Below are positions 46,301 through 53,569 of a DNA stretch of 64,000 nt, in pieces. Under the pieces are notes generated by a model. That model did not search any database. It was not told where the DNA came from and saw only the letters and a program-made list of their open reading frames with translations. A program made the translations under genes and the position numbers. This DNA comes from Diphasiastrum complanatum (lineage: Eukaryota > Streptophyta > Lycopodiopsida > Lycopodiales > Lycopodiaceae), in the NCBI GenBank assembly GCA_029204225.1, contig CM055097.1:56572699-56636698 (forward strand), written 5' to 3'. Numbering within the stretch: the first letter of the stretch is position 1; every line of letters starts with the position of its first letter.

Positions 46301-49282
46301 GTCCTGCCATCTCCATAGTGCGATCAAACACTGCTGTTCTGCATTTCCTAGCGGTTGGCATACACAGATGCCGACAAGCTGACCATTAGTAGTGCCGAGA
46401 AGATGATCCCACAGCCTAGTCAAAGTGTTGGAAAACTCTTTGTTGCAAAAGTGATACAATAGTGGCTGAACTCGGTGTGAATGAGCTCTGCCTCCTACCA
46501 GGTGGTGAATGTCTCTCTTTGGCCACACTACAAAAAAGAGCTGAATAAACCTTATCTACAAGCTCTACCAACCCAAAACAATAAAAAACACTGAACTAGG
46601 CCCAAAACTGCTAAAACCTAAACCCTCGGGCATGAATGTTTAATGATCAACCCCAAACCCTAAACCCCAGCCTAACACACTGAATTGCGCCCTAGAACTC
46701 TAAAAAACACAACATAATCAACATGGCCAACATAAACAAAAAATGACCTAAAACTTCAAACAGACATTCTGTAGCTAATGGGGAGGTGGTAAATGATGTG
46801 TACCTTGAAAAACTTTTTGGACAACTAGCAAAAAGAACAAAAACAAAGATAGACACAAATGGACGGTTGTACTCCCCACGATGATTTGACATTGATTACA
46901 AAGCCATTTTGCTTGAATTAAATCACAAAATTAAAATTTTGGGACTACTGTAATTCTTCACAAAATGTTAATGAAGAGAAGGCCTAAATGTGAGGTAGGA
47001 ACAACATTTTTCAGAACAGACGGATGTCATGAAATGTGCATCATGCACTAAAACGGCTGGGATTACTTCGATTTGTTTGCTGTTGGAGGAATCTGCATCT
47101 AGGGCATAATTGTTGATAGGGAACTTTGAAGAGTAATGTCACATTTAATCCTTGTGATTCCTCATTCCTTTTAAATCTTGTACTATGGGCTATTTTTGGA
47201 GAAGATAGCGCCTGAGGCCAGGTTGTCTTTATGCATACGCAACTGTGATTTGACTCAGTTTGCAATTTGCTACCTCTATGTTAGAGTGAATCCAAAGTAT
47301 CCAAAGACCGGGTTTCTTGACATTGAAAGAAGGAAGAGGTTTTTTATTATTATTATTTAAATTGGAATTTCCTATTGTTCTTTGTATTTGAAAAGCTAGA
47401 TATGTTGATGTTGAACTACAATTGGGGGACTTTTAAGGTTGCCACACTTGGTCAAATGAAGGATCAGCATAATGATTCTTTATTTTGATGGAAGATCTAA
47501 CAATTGCAATGCAAGTGTTCAGCCTTCTTTGGACCTAATGAAATATTAAGTTCTCTTTCCTTTTTGGTTTTGCAGTTTTAAATTTTTTTGCTTTACAAGC
47601 AGAATATGCCTTGTAGCTTTACATATCTCAAATAGCTTTGTCACAGTTCTGTGATATCTGGACTTATCAAGATTGACTCTTTTACTCATAATTATTTCTG
47701 ACTGGCAATCTGTATGTGAACATCATCAGGGTTACTAGGAACTGCAGCATTTGCATTTTTCTGCCTCTACCTTATCTTGGCTGTAATCTCTGGAGAAATG
47801 CATCTTGGCCTCAACTTTGTTTTCATCACGATTCATCCAATGAGGTTATACATATACTTTTACACAGTCATTTTTCTTTGTACAAAATTTAATGATGTAC
47901 AACTAATGCACAGATTAAGTTATGGAGCTTTACATAGTCGCTATGAAGTTCTAGAATGATTGTATTACGACTTAACATTCACAGAAGCATCTCTTGGCTT
48001 GTGAGTAGCTAATTTGAGGGGGGTTTTGTCTCAGGTGGGGTAGAACTCTGATGAGCTCATTTCTTTTCAATGTGGGGCTTATTCTTCTGTGCTCAATCAG
48101 GTAAATGCAAATTATTGTTTTGCTATTAGCAGTGCATTTCTGCTCTTCACATGTCTTGCTTTCAAGTGGTTTTCTGAGCGCAGCACAACAGTTATTCCTA
48201 TTCCCTTTTCTTTGCATGATGTTACTTTGTAGGGTTGGCCTATTGTTGTTGTGGGGTATTGCGTCTATGATAGTTTGGAATCGTGTAGTGGAGTGAGAAT
48301 CATAACTGGCTGTGGTATTTAGTATTAGTGATTGGCAATTTTAATGCATGTATTGTGAAAAGTGCAGTGTAATTCAGTTTTGCGCCAAGGCATTTGCAGT
48401 CTATGCTCAGGCTACTGCCGTCCAGGAGATTTTTGGTCATACACTGGAATCCTTGCGTGGGATTAAGTACTTGTTTAGGTGAGTTAGTTACTTCTCTGTT
48501 CCAATCTCATCACAATGTAGCCAGCTCAATGTGAAATATTTGTTGGACCTCGATTGAAAAAAGACAGAAGTCAAAGATTAATGGTACATATCAGGTCGGA
48601 ATCAAATTCGAAGGCATCTGTGGAGTCTAAATTGAATGAATGTGTAAACCTTTACTGCTGAAGTTGTGCTGCTTTTGAGTGGGATTATTGTTCACAAGCA
48701 TGAAAGACCTAAGCTTTTTGTATACATTCTGGGACTGTAATATAGCGTATCAGTTGTCCACAAGCAAACTGTTGTAGCTTGTGGTAACGCTTTTGTCAAG
48801 CCTGAAGTCACTCATTTTCTGCTGCATTGTACAGGTATAATGTATTTCAGATTGCGTTTGTTGCATTTGCCTTTGTGACTCTGGTGTATTACCTGGCATT
48901 TGTGAGTATTGTACTTATCCTTCACTTCAAAGACTTTTTTGAGTTTAAGCTCTGGCTTGATGGTGTTGCCAATAAATAATGTTGGATAGGCTCAATTTGT
49001 ATTTCATTACAGTTGCATTTCAAATTGTCTTTTGTGAAACTGATTTCCTATGCATCTTCTCTTTACATGTCGAATAGAATGGTTGTGGCGGTGATATCAA
49101 CCAAGGTCTTTCTATCGAGAATGAAGCCACATTCACTCCCCAAATTATACTGCCTAGTGTTGTAGCTTCTGAATCACTCAGCTTACATTTGCGAAACTTT
49201 TGGGTTCATATTGTCAGTTTTACAATTTATACTGGTTTTGTAGGGGTGGAGAAGGAAAAAGAGAGCGAAGCAGTTGGTTTGA
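14904..49282 (+). CDS. LMBR1/LIMR-family multi-pass membrane protein, complete, 14 exons, 514 aa
   Basis: Exons: 14904-15253, 18679-18764, 19963-20102, 32738-32848, 32941-33039, 33264-33386, 34995-35057, 35261-35325, 35560-35669, 47730-47844, 48035-48100, 48368-48478, 48835-48901, 49244-49282 (TGA). All introns are GT-AG and phases agree; the sum is 1,545 nt. The product follows plant LIMR proteins end to end: [154 protein letters not shown] and a short GWRRKK tail. About nine membrane segments are expected, with a charged cytosolic loop in exons 5-7. Animal relatives include the lysosomal cobalamin exporter LMBD1; plants do not use cobalamin, so the plant role is unsettled. Nothing is broken in the frame. 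The length is close to the roughly 510 aa of flowering-plant versions. Confidence 0.95.
16280..16612 (+). pseudogene. gypsy reverse transcriptase relic
   Basis: One frame reads [17 protein letters not shown], the usual start of gypsy RT (a Phe-x-x-Pro block before LPP). The next reads [24 protein letters not shown], matching the SPYAS/SPYGA and DYR-LNK fingers of gypsy RT with the intervening VKKKDGSWR deleted. [13 protein letters not shown] then matches the thumb region, so the palm with YIDD is missing. The product cannot be active. Confidence 0.7.
17318..17490 (+). pseudogene. gypsy integrase core relic
   Basis: An open stretch reads [11 protein letters not shown], then [25 protein letters not shown] and [12 protein letters not shown]. 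It is the central integrase core region that normally reads TK-AHF-P, then HG-P--IVSDRDSRFTS-FW. The catalytic Asp in the DRD block is Asn here (NRDSW), so the site is lost. Confidence 0.75.
18754..18813 (+). repeat. 27-bp tandem duplication of an exon-intron border
   Basis: catatggtatggttcttt...gactcca occurs twice in direct succession (about 18759-18785 and 18786-18812), with one C/T difference. The first copy is the end of LIMR exon 2 with its GT donor; the second lies in the intron and carries an equivalent donor sequence. Confidence 0.85.
18765..19962 (+). other. LIMR intron 2 (1,198 bp)
   Basis: Donor gtatgg, acceptor gttatag. No transposon or RNA gene recognised. Confidence 0.85.
22398..22536 (+). 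repeat. imperfect tandem duplication of about 70 bp beside a primer-binding-like site
   Basis: Two copies of a unit with ttatgtgaaacctatgccct...cacttgttctagtgtaa (first) and aatgtgaaaggtctgccct...cacttgctctagcgtaa (second). The second is followed by ttggtatcaagcc (22533-22545), close to a Met-initiator tRNA primer-binding site. It may be the end of an old LTR and leader. Confidence 0.45.
24100..24246 (+). pseudogene. hAT transposase BED zinc finger remains
   Basis: In one frame HLLGL and GIAPC, ending VPAPERG, match the second half of a plant BED finger (H, five-residue loop, C). The first half with its CxxC appears in a neighbouring frame (WYCLFCG), so the domain is frameshifted. The open frame is cut here by the chromovirus LTR. 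Confidence 0.5.
24247..24604 (+). repeat. chromovirus 5' LTR
   Basis: Starts TGTTACGAGCTCGTAAC, where GTTACGAGCTCGTAAC (24248-24263) is a perfect 16-bp palindrome, and ends in TTACA. It contains an 11-bp inverted repeat gtcggccacgt/acgtggccgac (24451-24461 and 24469-24479) with bZIP-type ACGT cores, and a ctatatc box near 24532. Confidence 0.95.
24606..24618 (+). promoter_or_regulatory. primer-binding site
   Basis: tggtatcagagcc begins one base after the 5' LTR. It is complementary to the 3' end of plant initiator Met-tRNA as used by many plant LTR retrotransposons. Confidence 0.9.
24619..25314 (+). other. chromovirus leader with three repeated boxes
   Basis: Untranslated leader of about 700 bp. 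The box ggtccagcgctg occurs near 24881 and 24972, with a related ctcagcgctgaa near 24790. Regular repeats in this position could serve in RNA packaging or dimerisation, which is inference. Confidence 0.6.
25315..25680 (+). CDS. chromovirus Gag N-terminal frame, truncated by deletion
   Basis: 121 codons from ATG in good position after the leader. Acidic, with a clear coiled-coil-like stretch ([32 protein letters not shown]), as in the N-terminus of plant chromoviral Gag. After about residue 112 it runs into the start of an RT-connection sequence in another frame, so capsid and nucleocapsid are missing. The junction lies near 25660-25675. Confidence 0.6.
   Translation: MTTPQGPDQPSERGFDELETEALAYRKGKEPMEVEEQEQFFLFAEELDELVTKEQFLQLVTEVDELKLALANFKSSVDDSFAELKKLPEVPSQHRYIVSLAKGEDKKIWETMVTHYHFRWD
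25676..25888 (+). pseudogene. gypsy RT/RNase H connection fragment
   Basis: Reads [18 protein letters not shown], then [30 protein letters not shown] and a Phe-x-Trp ending, the standard end of gypsy RT leading into RNase H. It then jumps directly into an integrase sequence near 25858, so RNase H and the integrase finger and most of its core are deleted. Confidence 0.85.
25860..26591 (+). pseudogene. chromovirus integrase C-terminus with chromodomain
   Basis: Starts in one frame with [20 protein letters not shown] and [10 protein letters not shown], the end of the integrase core. It continues open with the GPY-type module ([35 protein letters not shown]). The last 60 codons read [25 protein letters not shown] and FPDFV. 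This is a chromodomain with the aromatic cage Tyr, Trp and Trp in place, the part that steers chromoviral integration to marked chromatin. The catalytic core is missing upstream. The stop at 26589-26591 lies just before the polypurine tract and LTR. Confidence 0.92.
26603..26960 (+). repeat. chromovirus 3' LTR
   Basis: Same length and sequence as the 5' LTR except one base near 26765. Followed by the target duplication GTGCC (26961-26965). The internal hairpin recurs at 26807-26835. Confidence 0.95.
27448..29424 (+). pseudogene. hAT transposase body (DUF659 region to C-terminal dimerisation domain)
   Basis: 27448-27966 matches the DUF659 part: [56 protein letters not shown] carries the first catalytic Asp. 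A frameshift near 27860 puts the second Asp block (VTDNANNR) into another frame, and a stop follows at 27964. [13 protein letters not shown] (about 28570-28610) and the dimerisation block [20 protein letters not shown] (about 28970-29032) follow, then a very acidic tail (29280-29400). GT-AG signals at 28417/28522 would join two parts in phase, so an intron of the transposase gene may remain. Several stops make the copy inactive. Confidence 0.85.
29425..30490. other. hAT 3' flank and unassigned DNA in intron 3
   Basis: The first 300 bp continue acidic and Gly/Arg-rich frames of the hAT tail. A gcccgttccgttccggaac stretch (about 29728-29746) resembles the foldback at 31431. A gattcgcgattcg block with nearby aattcacaattcgg (30180-30260) suggests a further small inverted-repeat element, borders unclear. 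Confidence 0.4.
30491..31313 (+). mobile_element. 5'-truncated LINE copy (ORF2 C-terminus, 3' UTR, CTTT tail)
   Basis: Begins within ORF2 and carries its C-terminal zinc-knuckle, 3' UTR, the family tail (31228-31268, shared with 2848-2888) and a (CTTT)n run (about 31270-31305). tctctctctcatc occurs directly before (about 30491-30503) and after (about 31302-31313), a candidate 13-bp target-site duplication, although low complexity weakens it. Truncation from the 5' side with an intact 3' end is the usual outcome of target-primed reverse transcription. Confidence 0.75.
30508..31047 (+). pseudogene. LINE ORF2 C-terminal zinc-knuckle fragment
   Basis: Open frame with [16 protein letters not shown], then CQLC and HFIFRC spaced C-x2-C-x9-H-x4-C (30565-30621). 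It is the zinc-knuckle that ends plant LINE ORF2 proteins. [15 protein letters not shown] and an Arg-rich low-complexity C-terminus follow. The whole upstream protein is missing because of 5' truncation. Confidence 0.8.
31431..31530. repeat. GTTCCG-rich foldback block
   Basis: Two perfect stems: GTTCCGACCC/GGGTCGGAAC with a TTTT loop (31436-31459), and CGGAACGTACTGTA/TACAGTACGTTCCG with a 19-nt loop (31454-31467, 31487-31500). They overlap, so they are alternative folds. It is flanked by ttagaagcccgttccg on one side and T- and A-runs on the other, as at the hAT 3' end near 29725, so it is probably a terminal fragment of the same family. Confidence 0.6.
31758..31950 (+). pseudogene. ABCB (MDR-type ABC transporter) N-terminal fragment
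   Basis: An open frame on the + strand reads [28 protein letters not shown], which follows the start of plant ABCB transporters, where LFRFAD-x2-D-x2-LM-x2-G leads into the first membrane helix. [16 protein letters not shown] follows and would be that helix. A charged N-terminal stretch precedes it without an ATG. The frame then runs without a break into a gypsy-RT-like sequence, so only this fragment of the transporter is present. It is probably a captured or duplicated exon. The family call rests on this short block. Confidence 0.5.
31951..32084 (+). pseudogene. gypsy RT-like fragment fused in frame to the ABCB-like fragment
   Basis: [24 protein letters not shown] resembles the end of gypsy RT (LGHIIS--GI-VDP-KI--I--WP). 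It shares one uninterrupted frame with the ABCB-like segment and ends at TAA 32082-32084. Only about 30 codons match, so the assignment is modest. Confidence 0.45.
32186..32488 (+). repeat. 152-bp tandem duplication in LIMR intron 3
   Basis: attcaagatttcaaat begins both copies (32186 and 32338). The copies differ at only a few positions, such as aatatg/aatgtg, gccttt/gacttt and gctgcg/gctgtg. The second ends before the LIMR exon 4 acceptor region. Confidence 0.92.
33387..34994 (+). other. LIMR intron 6 (1,608 bp)
   Basis: Donor gtgaga, acceptor gattgcag. It contains a 97-codon open frame (33870-34163) without a recognised domain and a stretch rich in short complementary runs of gaaagttgg and caactttc (34360-34630). 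No transposon was identified. Confidence 0.85.
36918..38010 (+). mobile_element. decayed gypsy element: two diverged LTR-like repeats around RNase H
   Basis: 36919-37160 and 37783-38010 are diverged copies of one sequence: both begin near tgt(ta)ggatcca and share tagctccagaggtcataggaccagtttgaga, gtgttgtagtcac and aaccaagttaact/gaccaagttaact. They enclose an RNase H fragment (37353-37600). The spacing is far too small for an intact element, so most of pol is deleted. Target duplication not found. Confidence 0.65.
37353..37648 (+). pseudogene. gypsy RNase H fragment
   Basis: One frame reads [10 protein letters not shown], carrying the first catalytic Asp. Another reads [28 protein letters not shown] and [10 protein letters not shown], the usual gypsy RNase H block with the catalytic Glu and the WR-YL-G end. 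It then runs into a CATA microsatellite (about 37575-37603) that replaces the remainder. Confidence 0.8.
38011..38933 (-). repeat. 3' LTR of the minus-strand copia element (about 923 bp)
   Basis: On the minus strand begins TGTTGGAGATTAAGCCCAC. Shorter than the 5' LTR through one internal deletion next to cttcgggtt (about 38827). The left end is approximate because it has diverged (tgaatagagaacgcgaac). Contains the same TATA box (about 38564-38573). Confidence 0.8.
38940..39495 (-). pseudogene. copia RNase H
   Basis: [27 protein letters not shown] and [33 protein letters not shown] are in one frame, with the catalytic Asp in SDSDWGG. The remainder (SSTEAEY, CDNLSY-like and EIQYHFIREKV-like segments) lies in other frames downstream, ending at the polypurine tract aaggggg (minus strand, about 38934-38943). 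Confidence 0.85.
39500..40360 (-). pseudogene. copia reverse transcriptase, several stops
   Basis: In order on the minus strand: [42 protein letters not shown], the [13 protein letters not shown] block and [17 protein letters not shown]. The catalytic YVDD is intact (near 39750-39761), followed by [20 protein letters not shown] large stretch between them is read in shifted frames. Unlike the + strand copia, the active-site residues remain, but the stops exclude a product. Confidence 0.85.
40361..41045 (-). pseudogene. copia integrase, frameshifted by a 29-bp duplication
   Basis: [13 protein letters not shown] with [21 protein letters not shown] is read in one frame (41045-40758). The second half ([67 protein letters not shown]) is read in another (to 40361). 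They meet at a tandem duplication of gtagcttctgcccagaac... (starts 40824 and 40853, + strand coordinates). The Asp-Asn-Gly block is altered to DGGG. Confidence 0.88.
40824..40881. repeat. 29-bp tandem duplication in copia integrase
   Basis: Two consecutive copies beginning gtagcttctgcccagaac at 40824 and 40853. 29 is not a multiple of three, so it causes the frame change seen in the integrase. Confidence 0.95.
41395..42003 (-). pseudogene. copia protease and pre-integrase region
   Basis: [18 protein letters not shown] carries the aspartic protease site (DSGTT), then [20 protein letters not shown] and LYILSNS, the usual end of protease. The zinc knuckle is read in a neighbouring frame. Homology continues below 41395 as a degenerate pre-integrase region with stops. 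Confidence 0.85.
42000..42735 (-). pseudogene. copia Gag
   Basis: Starts in the first frame with [28 protein letters not shown], the hallmark of plant copia Gag, followed by [13 protein letters not shown] and [11 protein letters not shown] frameshift near 42290 moves to a second frame with [13 protein letters not shown] and LLQEKMRRK, ending in a Gln-rich basic tail. The zinc knuckle [14 protein letters not shown] follows in the next frame (about 41940-41985). The breaks mean no intact Gag is made. Confidence 0.85.
42761..42771 (-). promoter_or_regulatory. primer-binding site of the minus-strand copia element
   Basis: On the minus strand TGGTATCAGAG starts three bases after the 5' LTR, matching initiator Met-tRNA priming typical for plant copia. 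Confidence 0.85.
42775..44286 (-). repeat. 5' LTR of the minus-strand copia element (1,512 bp)
   Basis: On the minus strand it begins TGTTGGAAATTAAGCCCAC and ends in CCCCATCA. A TATA box CTATAAATAG (on the minus strand, about 43364-43373) lies inside. It contains a segment (about 43640-44190) missing from the other LTR, which itself holds repeated gcatttcggggaaatgc boxes. Confidence 0.85.
44290..44830 (-). pseudogene. copia integrase relic of another element
   Basis: On the minus strand, broken frames show [12 protein letters not shown], then a PFGQKQ-like block and [11 protein letters not shown], in the order of copia integrase. It directly adjoins the LTR of the preceding element but belongs to a different, more decayed copy because its coding part lies outside that LTR. 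Confidence 0.6.
45389..45657. mobile_element. MITE (269 bp), foldback type, with 8-bp target duplication
   Basis: Flanked by CTCTACTA on both sides (45381-45388 and 45658-45665). Ends are short inverted CATAG/CTATG. Inside are a 22-bp perfect palindrome (45426-45447) enclosed by a 13-bp stem (45413-45425/45462-45474), a TTAA-rich spacer, and a 38-bp perfect palindrome (45573-45610), all built from gaaccgt/acggttc. An 8-bp duplication points to a hAT-type transposase for mobilisation. No coding capacity. Confidence 0.88.
46280..46528 (-). pseudogene. BED-type zinc finger relic, probably of a hAT element
   Basis: The minus-strand frame reads [20 protein letters not shown] followed by [12 protein letters not shown]. 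The pattern C-x-K-x-F-x-T-R-x2-x-HLLG and the following IC fits the second half of plant BED fingers in hAT transposases. The first Cys of the CxxC pair is replaced by His. No downstream transposase body is recognisable within the intron. Confidence 0.55.
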
Positions 49283-52200
49283 GCCATTTGCAGTCAGCTG
49301 ACACATTGTCATTGACGTTCAATGTGCGTTGACCTGCGTCAACTTGGTGGATTATACTTCTCAACAATGAATGTCCACACTGCTTTCTATTTAAAGCAGC
49401 ACATATGTATTCAAATCATATTATAGCACGAGCAATTGTGCTCAGAGGTGCAGAAGCTGTGTTTGTATAATGTCGGCATTGATATCACCAAGGCCCAATT
49501 TATTTTAGGTTACAAGCAAAGCTTAAATCACTCAGGTAAGTTAAGGAGGTGCTTAAAGTATTTTGTGCAGGTTGGTGTTCTCTTTTGTGTTGTGTGTCTA
49601 AGTTGCATCCATTCAGCTATTTGACAACTATGAGTAACACAAGGATATGGTTCTCCCACATTTTATTTCTGTAGACCAATTCTGTCTCCAGGCGTTGTAA
49701 CTTTCGCTCTCTTTCCTTGTGTTGCCTGGAACAAGATCTTGGGCTATATCTAGCTGAGAATCATCCTTGATGGTTTATCCAACAGTTTGAATCTTTTTTT
49801 ATTCACGTGGTCATTCTCACAGATGGTTGTCAGCACCGTATTATGGCCACACCTACAGTTTTGAAGACATTCCTTCAAGGCGATGTTATCGATGATCATA
49901 CTTGTGGTTTAGGGCTGGGTTCTAATGACCAACTGTGGTTTAGTTTCTTGCATGAGCCAGCTCATTAGTGAGTCTTAACTCCATACTATATATATAAATC
50001 ATGTGAAATTTGTGCGATATTTTCCAATGCTTCTTATTTGCCTTCTGCAAAGACTGTTGGTATTGTTAAATATACTTAACAGGAATCTGTAGAAATGTAC
50101 GTTTTTCATGAAGAGTCTGATGTTTTAATGCATACTCTGTACGGATAAAAAGTAGACTGACCATTAGTATTATTATTATTATCAGGAAGTAGATATGACT
50201 TATGGATTGAATGCCTTTTCACCAATTAAAGTGGCCACACAATGGCTTAAAGGTGCCAAGAAGTCAATGAGATGATCCTCTAACACCAAAGAACGTTATT
50301 TCATCTAATTAGACATTGAAATGAAGGGCTGGTAGTGGCATTAGGTAATGCATGAAAGAAAATATTCATTAATTGAACGATTTTTACTAGAAACATACAC
50401 AAAATAATTTCAGTTGATCATCATGCTCAATGCACTCAACAATACCAGAACATAACTTTCTATTTTAGATTCTTGTGAGTAGATATGATATTCACTTGGA
50501 TTTAAATATCTAGTGAAAAAAGTTGAGGACAAGAATTTTAAGTTTACTCACCTAAATTCATCTTTCGAGTACTCTTGTCAAATGTAAATATGCACTCTCT
50601 TCAACAGTTTGAAGAAATTAACTATTATTTAAAATAGTTTGCAGTTTTACATGCACATTTGAACAATTTACAGAATACATGGATATTCGAAGCAGAGTCA
50701 TGGACCACTCAGAATGTAGCTCTTCCTTATCAACATGAGTTCTAGCGATGTGAAATAGTTTTAGGTTTTTTTTTTTGAAAGAGTAACGCTTCGAAATACG
50801 AAGTAAGATGAGAATGCATTTGGTTGATTGCAAAAACATTTTGTTTGGTACAATGATAAAGAAAACCTATAAAATGGAGATATGATTTCGTACACTTTAA
50901 AATTGAGATGTATAAAAAATTGGGCATACAAATTGTATGATGTGAGTATATCACGGTTCAAAGAATATGAAATGTTTCCAAGTAATATATAGAAGACCAC
51001 TTGCAATGGTAAGATTGGACATTTATAAACATTGATAACCATTACGCTCTATTGAGATTATATAAATCTTATTATAGTTGATCCTTTCGGAATAATTATT
51101 GTTTATTTGTATAAATTTTGTTTGAATGCTAATAAGAAATCACTTTATTATTGAATATGATATGTACGAGTCTTTTTATTACAACATTAATTGAGCAGGC
51201 TACTAATGTGATTTGGCGTAAGGAAGTTGAAGTCATCTTAAAGAGCACAATATATTAATCACGAATGACATCCAATGAGGATTTGTCCAATTGGTTAACT
51301 TTGGTATCCAAAGTTTTTTTGGTCTTAAGTTTTGGATTTCCATTGGAAACCAAGATGCATACTTATGAATATTTGTGAGTAGATTTCAACATTTTGTATT
51401 TTGGGTTTTGTGGATGCTATCTTGAATATTATTTATAAAGGTGATTAATAGTCTTTCTTATATTACGCTTTTTGCATTTCTCGTTCAGAGGATGAGAATG
51501 CATGTTTTTGATCAATTACATATGTTAGTGTGCAAGCAAAGTTGTGATGGTGGCCAATGGAACAAATTAATGATGGAAGCAAAGACTTCATTTGAACTTC
51601 ATGTTTAAGCACTTGGCAATGCATATAGGTTAAACAGATGCTTTTTGATACATTTTATAATGTTCTAACTAATGTTGTTGACAATTTTATTTGATTCTTT
51701 GAATGTTGAGGACATTTTTGTGCAAATTATCGTGTGCAAACTTTGAGTACATTCAAACCAGTTTACAAAAATACAATGGTGCATTAAGAAGGAAATTTTA
51801 ATCTTTCACCAAATCTAGTCACTAAATTTGTTGATGAAAAAGATCGGTTTACTTTTGGTGAAATTTTTAAAAATGTTTTGACTATGAATTGTCATGTATT
51901 GAGGATTGTGTGAAATTAAGACATTTTGACATGGGTAACTCAACCTCTATATGGAATGCAAAGTGATATGATAACTAGTGTGATTAATTTTAATTGTGTG
52001 AAGTGATTAATTGTTGTTATTGTGACTTTTGGACTTCATATTTTTCATGCGTGTGCATATTTTGAAGTTCCAACATAAGGCTAATAGGCTATGTTGTCAC
52101 ATAATATAGTGACAACCTAGCCTATTATTCCAATGAAAAATATAGTGCTTATTCCAAGTTGTAGATTGCCAACATAATTTGTCATCTTGTGATTAGCAAT

Positions 52201-52494
52201 GATTATTGTAATATAGAACATTTAAAGAATTTGCATTTGTTGATGCAATTCTACAACATGCTAAGCATGACTCTATTTATGCATATAGAAGTCACACACC
52301 ATGTAGTATTTCACATGTCTTAATTGGAATATTTAGGTCTTCTCAAGTTATTAGTTGTTATTTGGCCTTAGTTGTAATATTGAAGCACAACTAATTAGCT
52401 TGACTTCATTAGTGTAACTCTCATATTTAGGAGTACACCAAATCTAGGCAAATTAGATATGTCCATAACATTCTTCTCTCCTTGGACTACTTTT
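49283..52494. other. LIMR 3' flank and AT-rich intergenic DNA
   Basis: The first few hundred bases are the presumed 3' UTR; no single poly(A) signal stands out. The rest is AT-rich with no gene. A SINE-like segment lies at 51279-51360. Confidence 0.6.
51279..51360 (+). repeat. SINE-like segment, copy 1
   Basis: Aligns over its whole length with 55622-55704: attggttaactttggtatccaaagtttttttggtctt... here, attggttatcttggcatccaaagtttctttggtctc... there, and ends ggaaaccaagatgcat/ggaaaccaagaagcat. The pol III box B is degenerate in this copy (gttttggat). Confidence 0.5.
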
Positions 52495-53144
52495 TGTGAA
52501 AGCTTCAACTAGTTTCATCACATTTTGCAATATTTTCATATTTGGCATATTGAGGCCAAAACTTGTTTTAGACTTAGAGGTTGACTTTTCAAAGTTCATT
52601 AGTCTAAATTTCATTTGAATAAACACTTTTTGAAAGTGTGGGAAAGATAGAATGCGAGTTTGAGTAGATTCAATTTGAATAAGTTGGATACATTGAATCT
52701 AGACCCAAAATTGGTAGGGTTAGCATTTTGGTGGGAAAGCCAAGTGGCCAAATAGGGTTTGGACCTGCTATAAAAGGATGTAACTCGTGGAGAGAGTCAT
52801 CTTCTCTCTTCTCTATCTCATTTCATGCTTATACATGGTTCTCTTGGGTTCCACTATCCATTGGTGCACTATCTTGGTGATTGCTTGCAATTCTATGTGT
52901 AGAATGATCTATATTTGCTATTTTGGGATCCACACGTGTGAAATACAGTAGCTTGCTGGTTTTTTATGGACAGCAACAGTACATAATCATTTCATTCAAG
53001 TTTGATCAAGTTCTATTAGTGTTTGCATCTCAAATTGTGTGTAGATGCTGATTTTTCTACATTGGTGAGATTGGTAGTGTATTTCTCTTTCTAACCAAAG
53101 ATCATTCAAGTAGATTGGATCTTAAGGATCTGAAATCTTTCACA
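52495..53144 (+). repeat. solo copia LTR with perfect 5-bp target duplication
   Basis: Full-length relative of the LTR at 9707-10351, with the same inverted ends (TGTGAAAG and CTTTCACA) and few base differences. It is flanked by CTTTT on both sides (52490-52494, 53145-53149), with no element body attached. It is the product of recombination between the two LTRs of a former complete insertion. The TATA box (about 52770) is conserved. Confidence 0.95.
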
Positions 53145-53569
53145 CTTTTGTCCTCTTATAAATTTTTATTTATACTTTCAACTCTTTCTTAAGAAGTATC
53201 ATCCTCAATTTAACCTTTTCCATCAAATTAAACACTCAAAGGTAGTACAATTTCTCAAATGTTTATCTTTGGCTTTGAGTGCTTTTTTAGGTTCCAAAGG
53301 TACACCAAGCAATAAGTCTTGTAATTGGGTTACATCTTCTTTGGATCCAAGCATATTATCTTTATGTAAATCTAGTTTCAATCGGCTTACATAAAATATT
53401 GGGCCACACTAGAAATCATGTTCGTAAGCTAAAGAACCAATTTTCTTTATATTTGAAATGGTCCACAATATCTTTTAGACAACTTATAATGCTTTTGGCA
53501 TGACAGCCAGGGGAGCTTGTCAAGTTGCAAATACAGAATTTCTGGAAGATTATCACCAAATTCGTAAAT

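Larger units (their letters stand above)
35670..47729 (+). other. LIMR intron 9 (12,060 bp), transposon-filled
   Basis: Donor gtaagt after the first base of a Gly codon, acceptor catcatcag. The first 1.2 kb (35670-36917) shows no element. Then follow a gypsy relic, a minus-strand copia element, a copia fragment, a MITE and a BED relic. 44830-45380 and 46530-47729 show nothing recognised. Confidence 0.9.

Noticed and set aside
46515-46535. cactacaaaaaa, resembling a CACTA transposon end
   Set aside because: Single occurrence with no inverted partner nearby and no 3-bp target duplication; lies at the start of the BED-like frame.
46610-46672. aaaccctaaacccc, resembling plant telomere repeat
   Set aside because: Only one full CCCTAAA unit in loosely similar DNA; not an interstitial telomere array.
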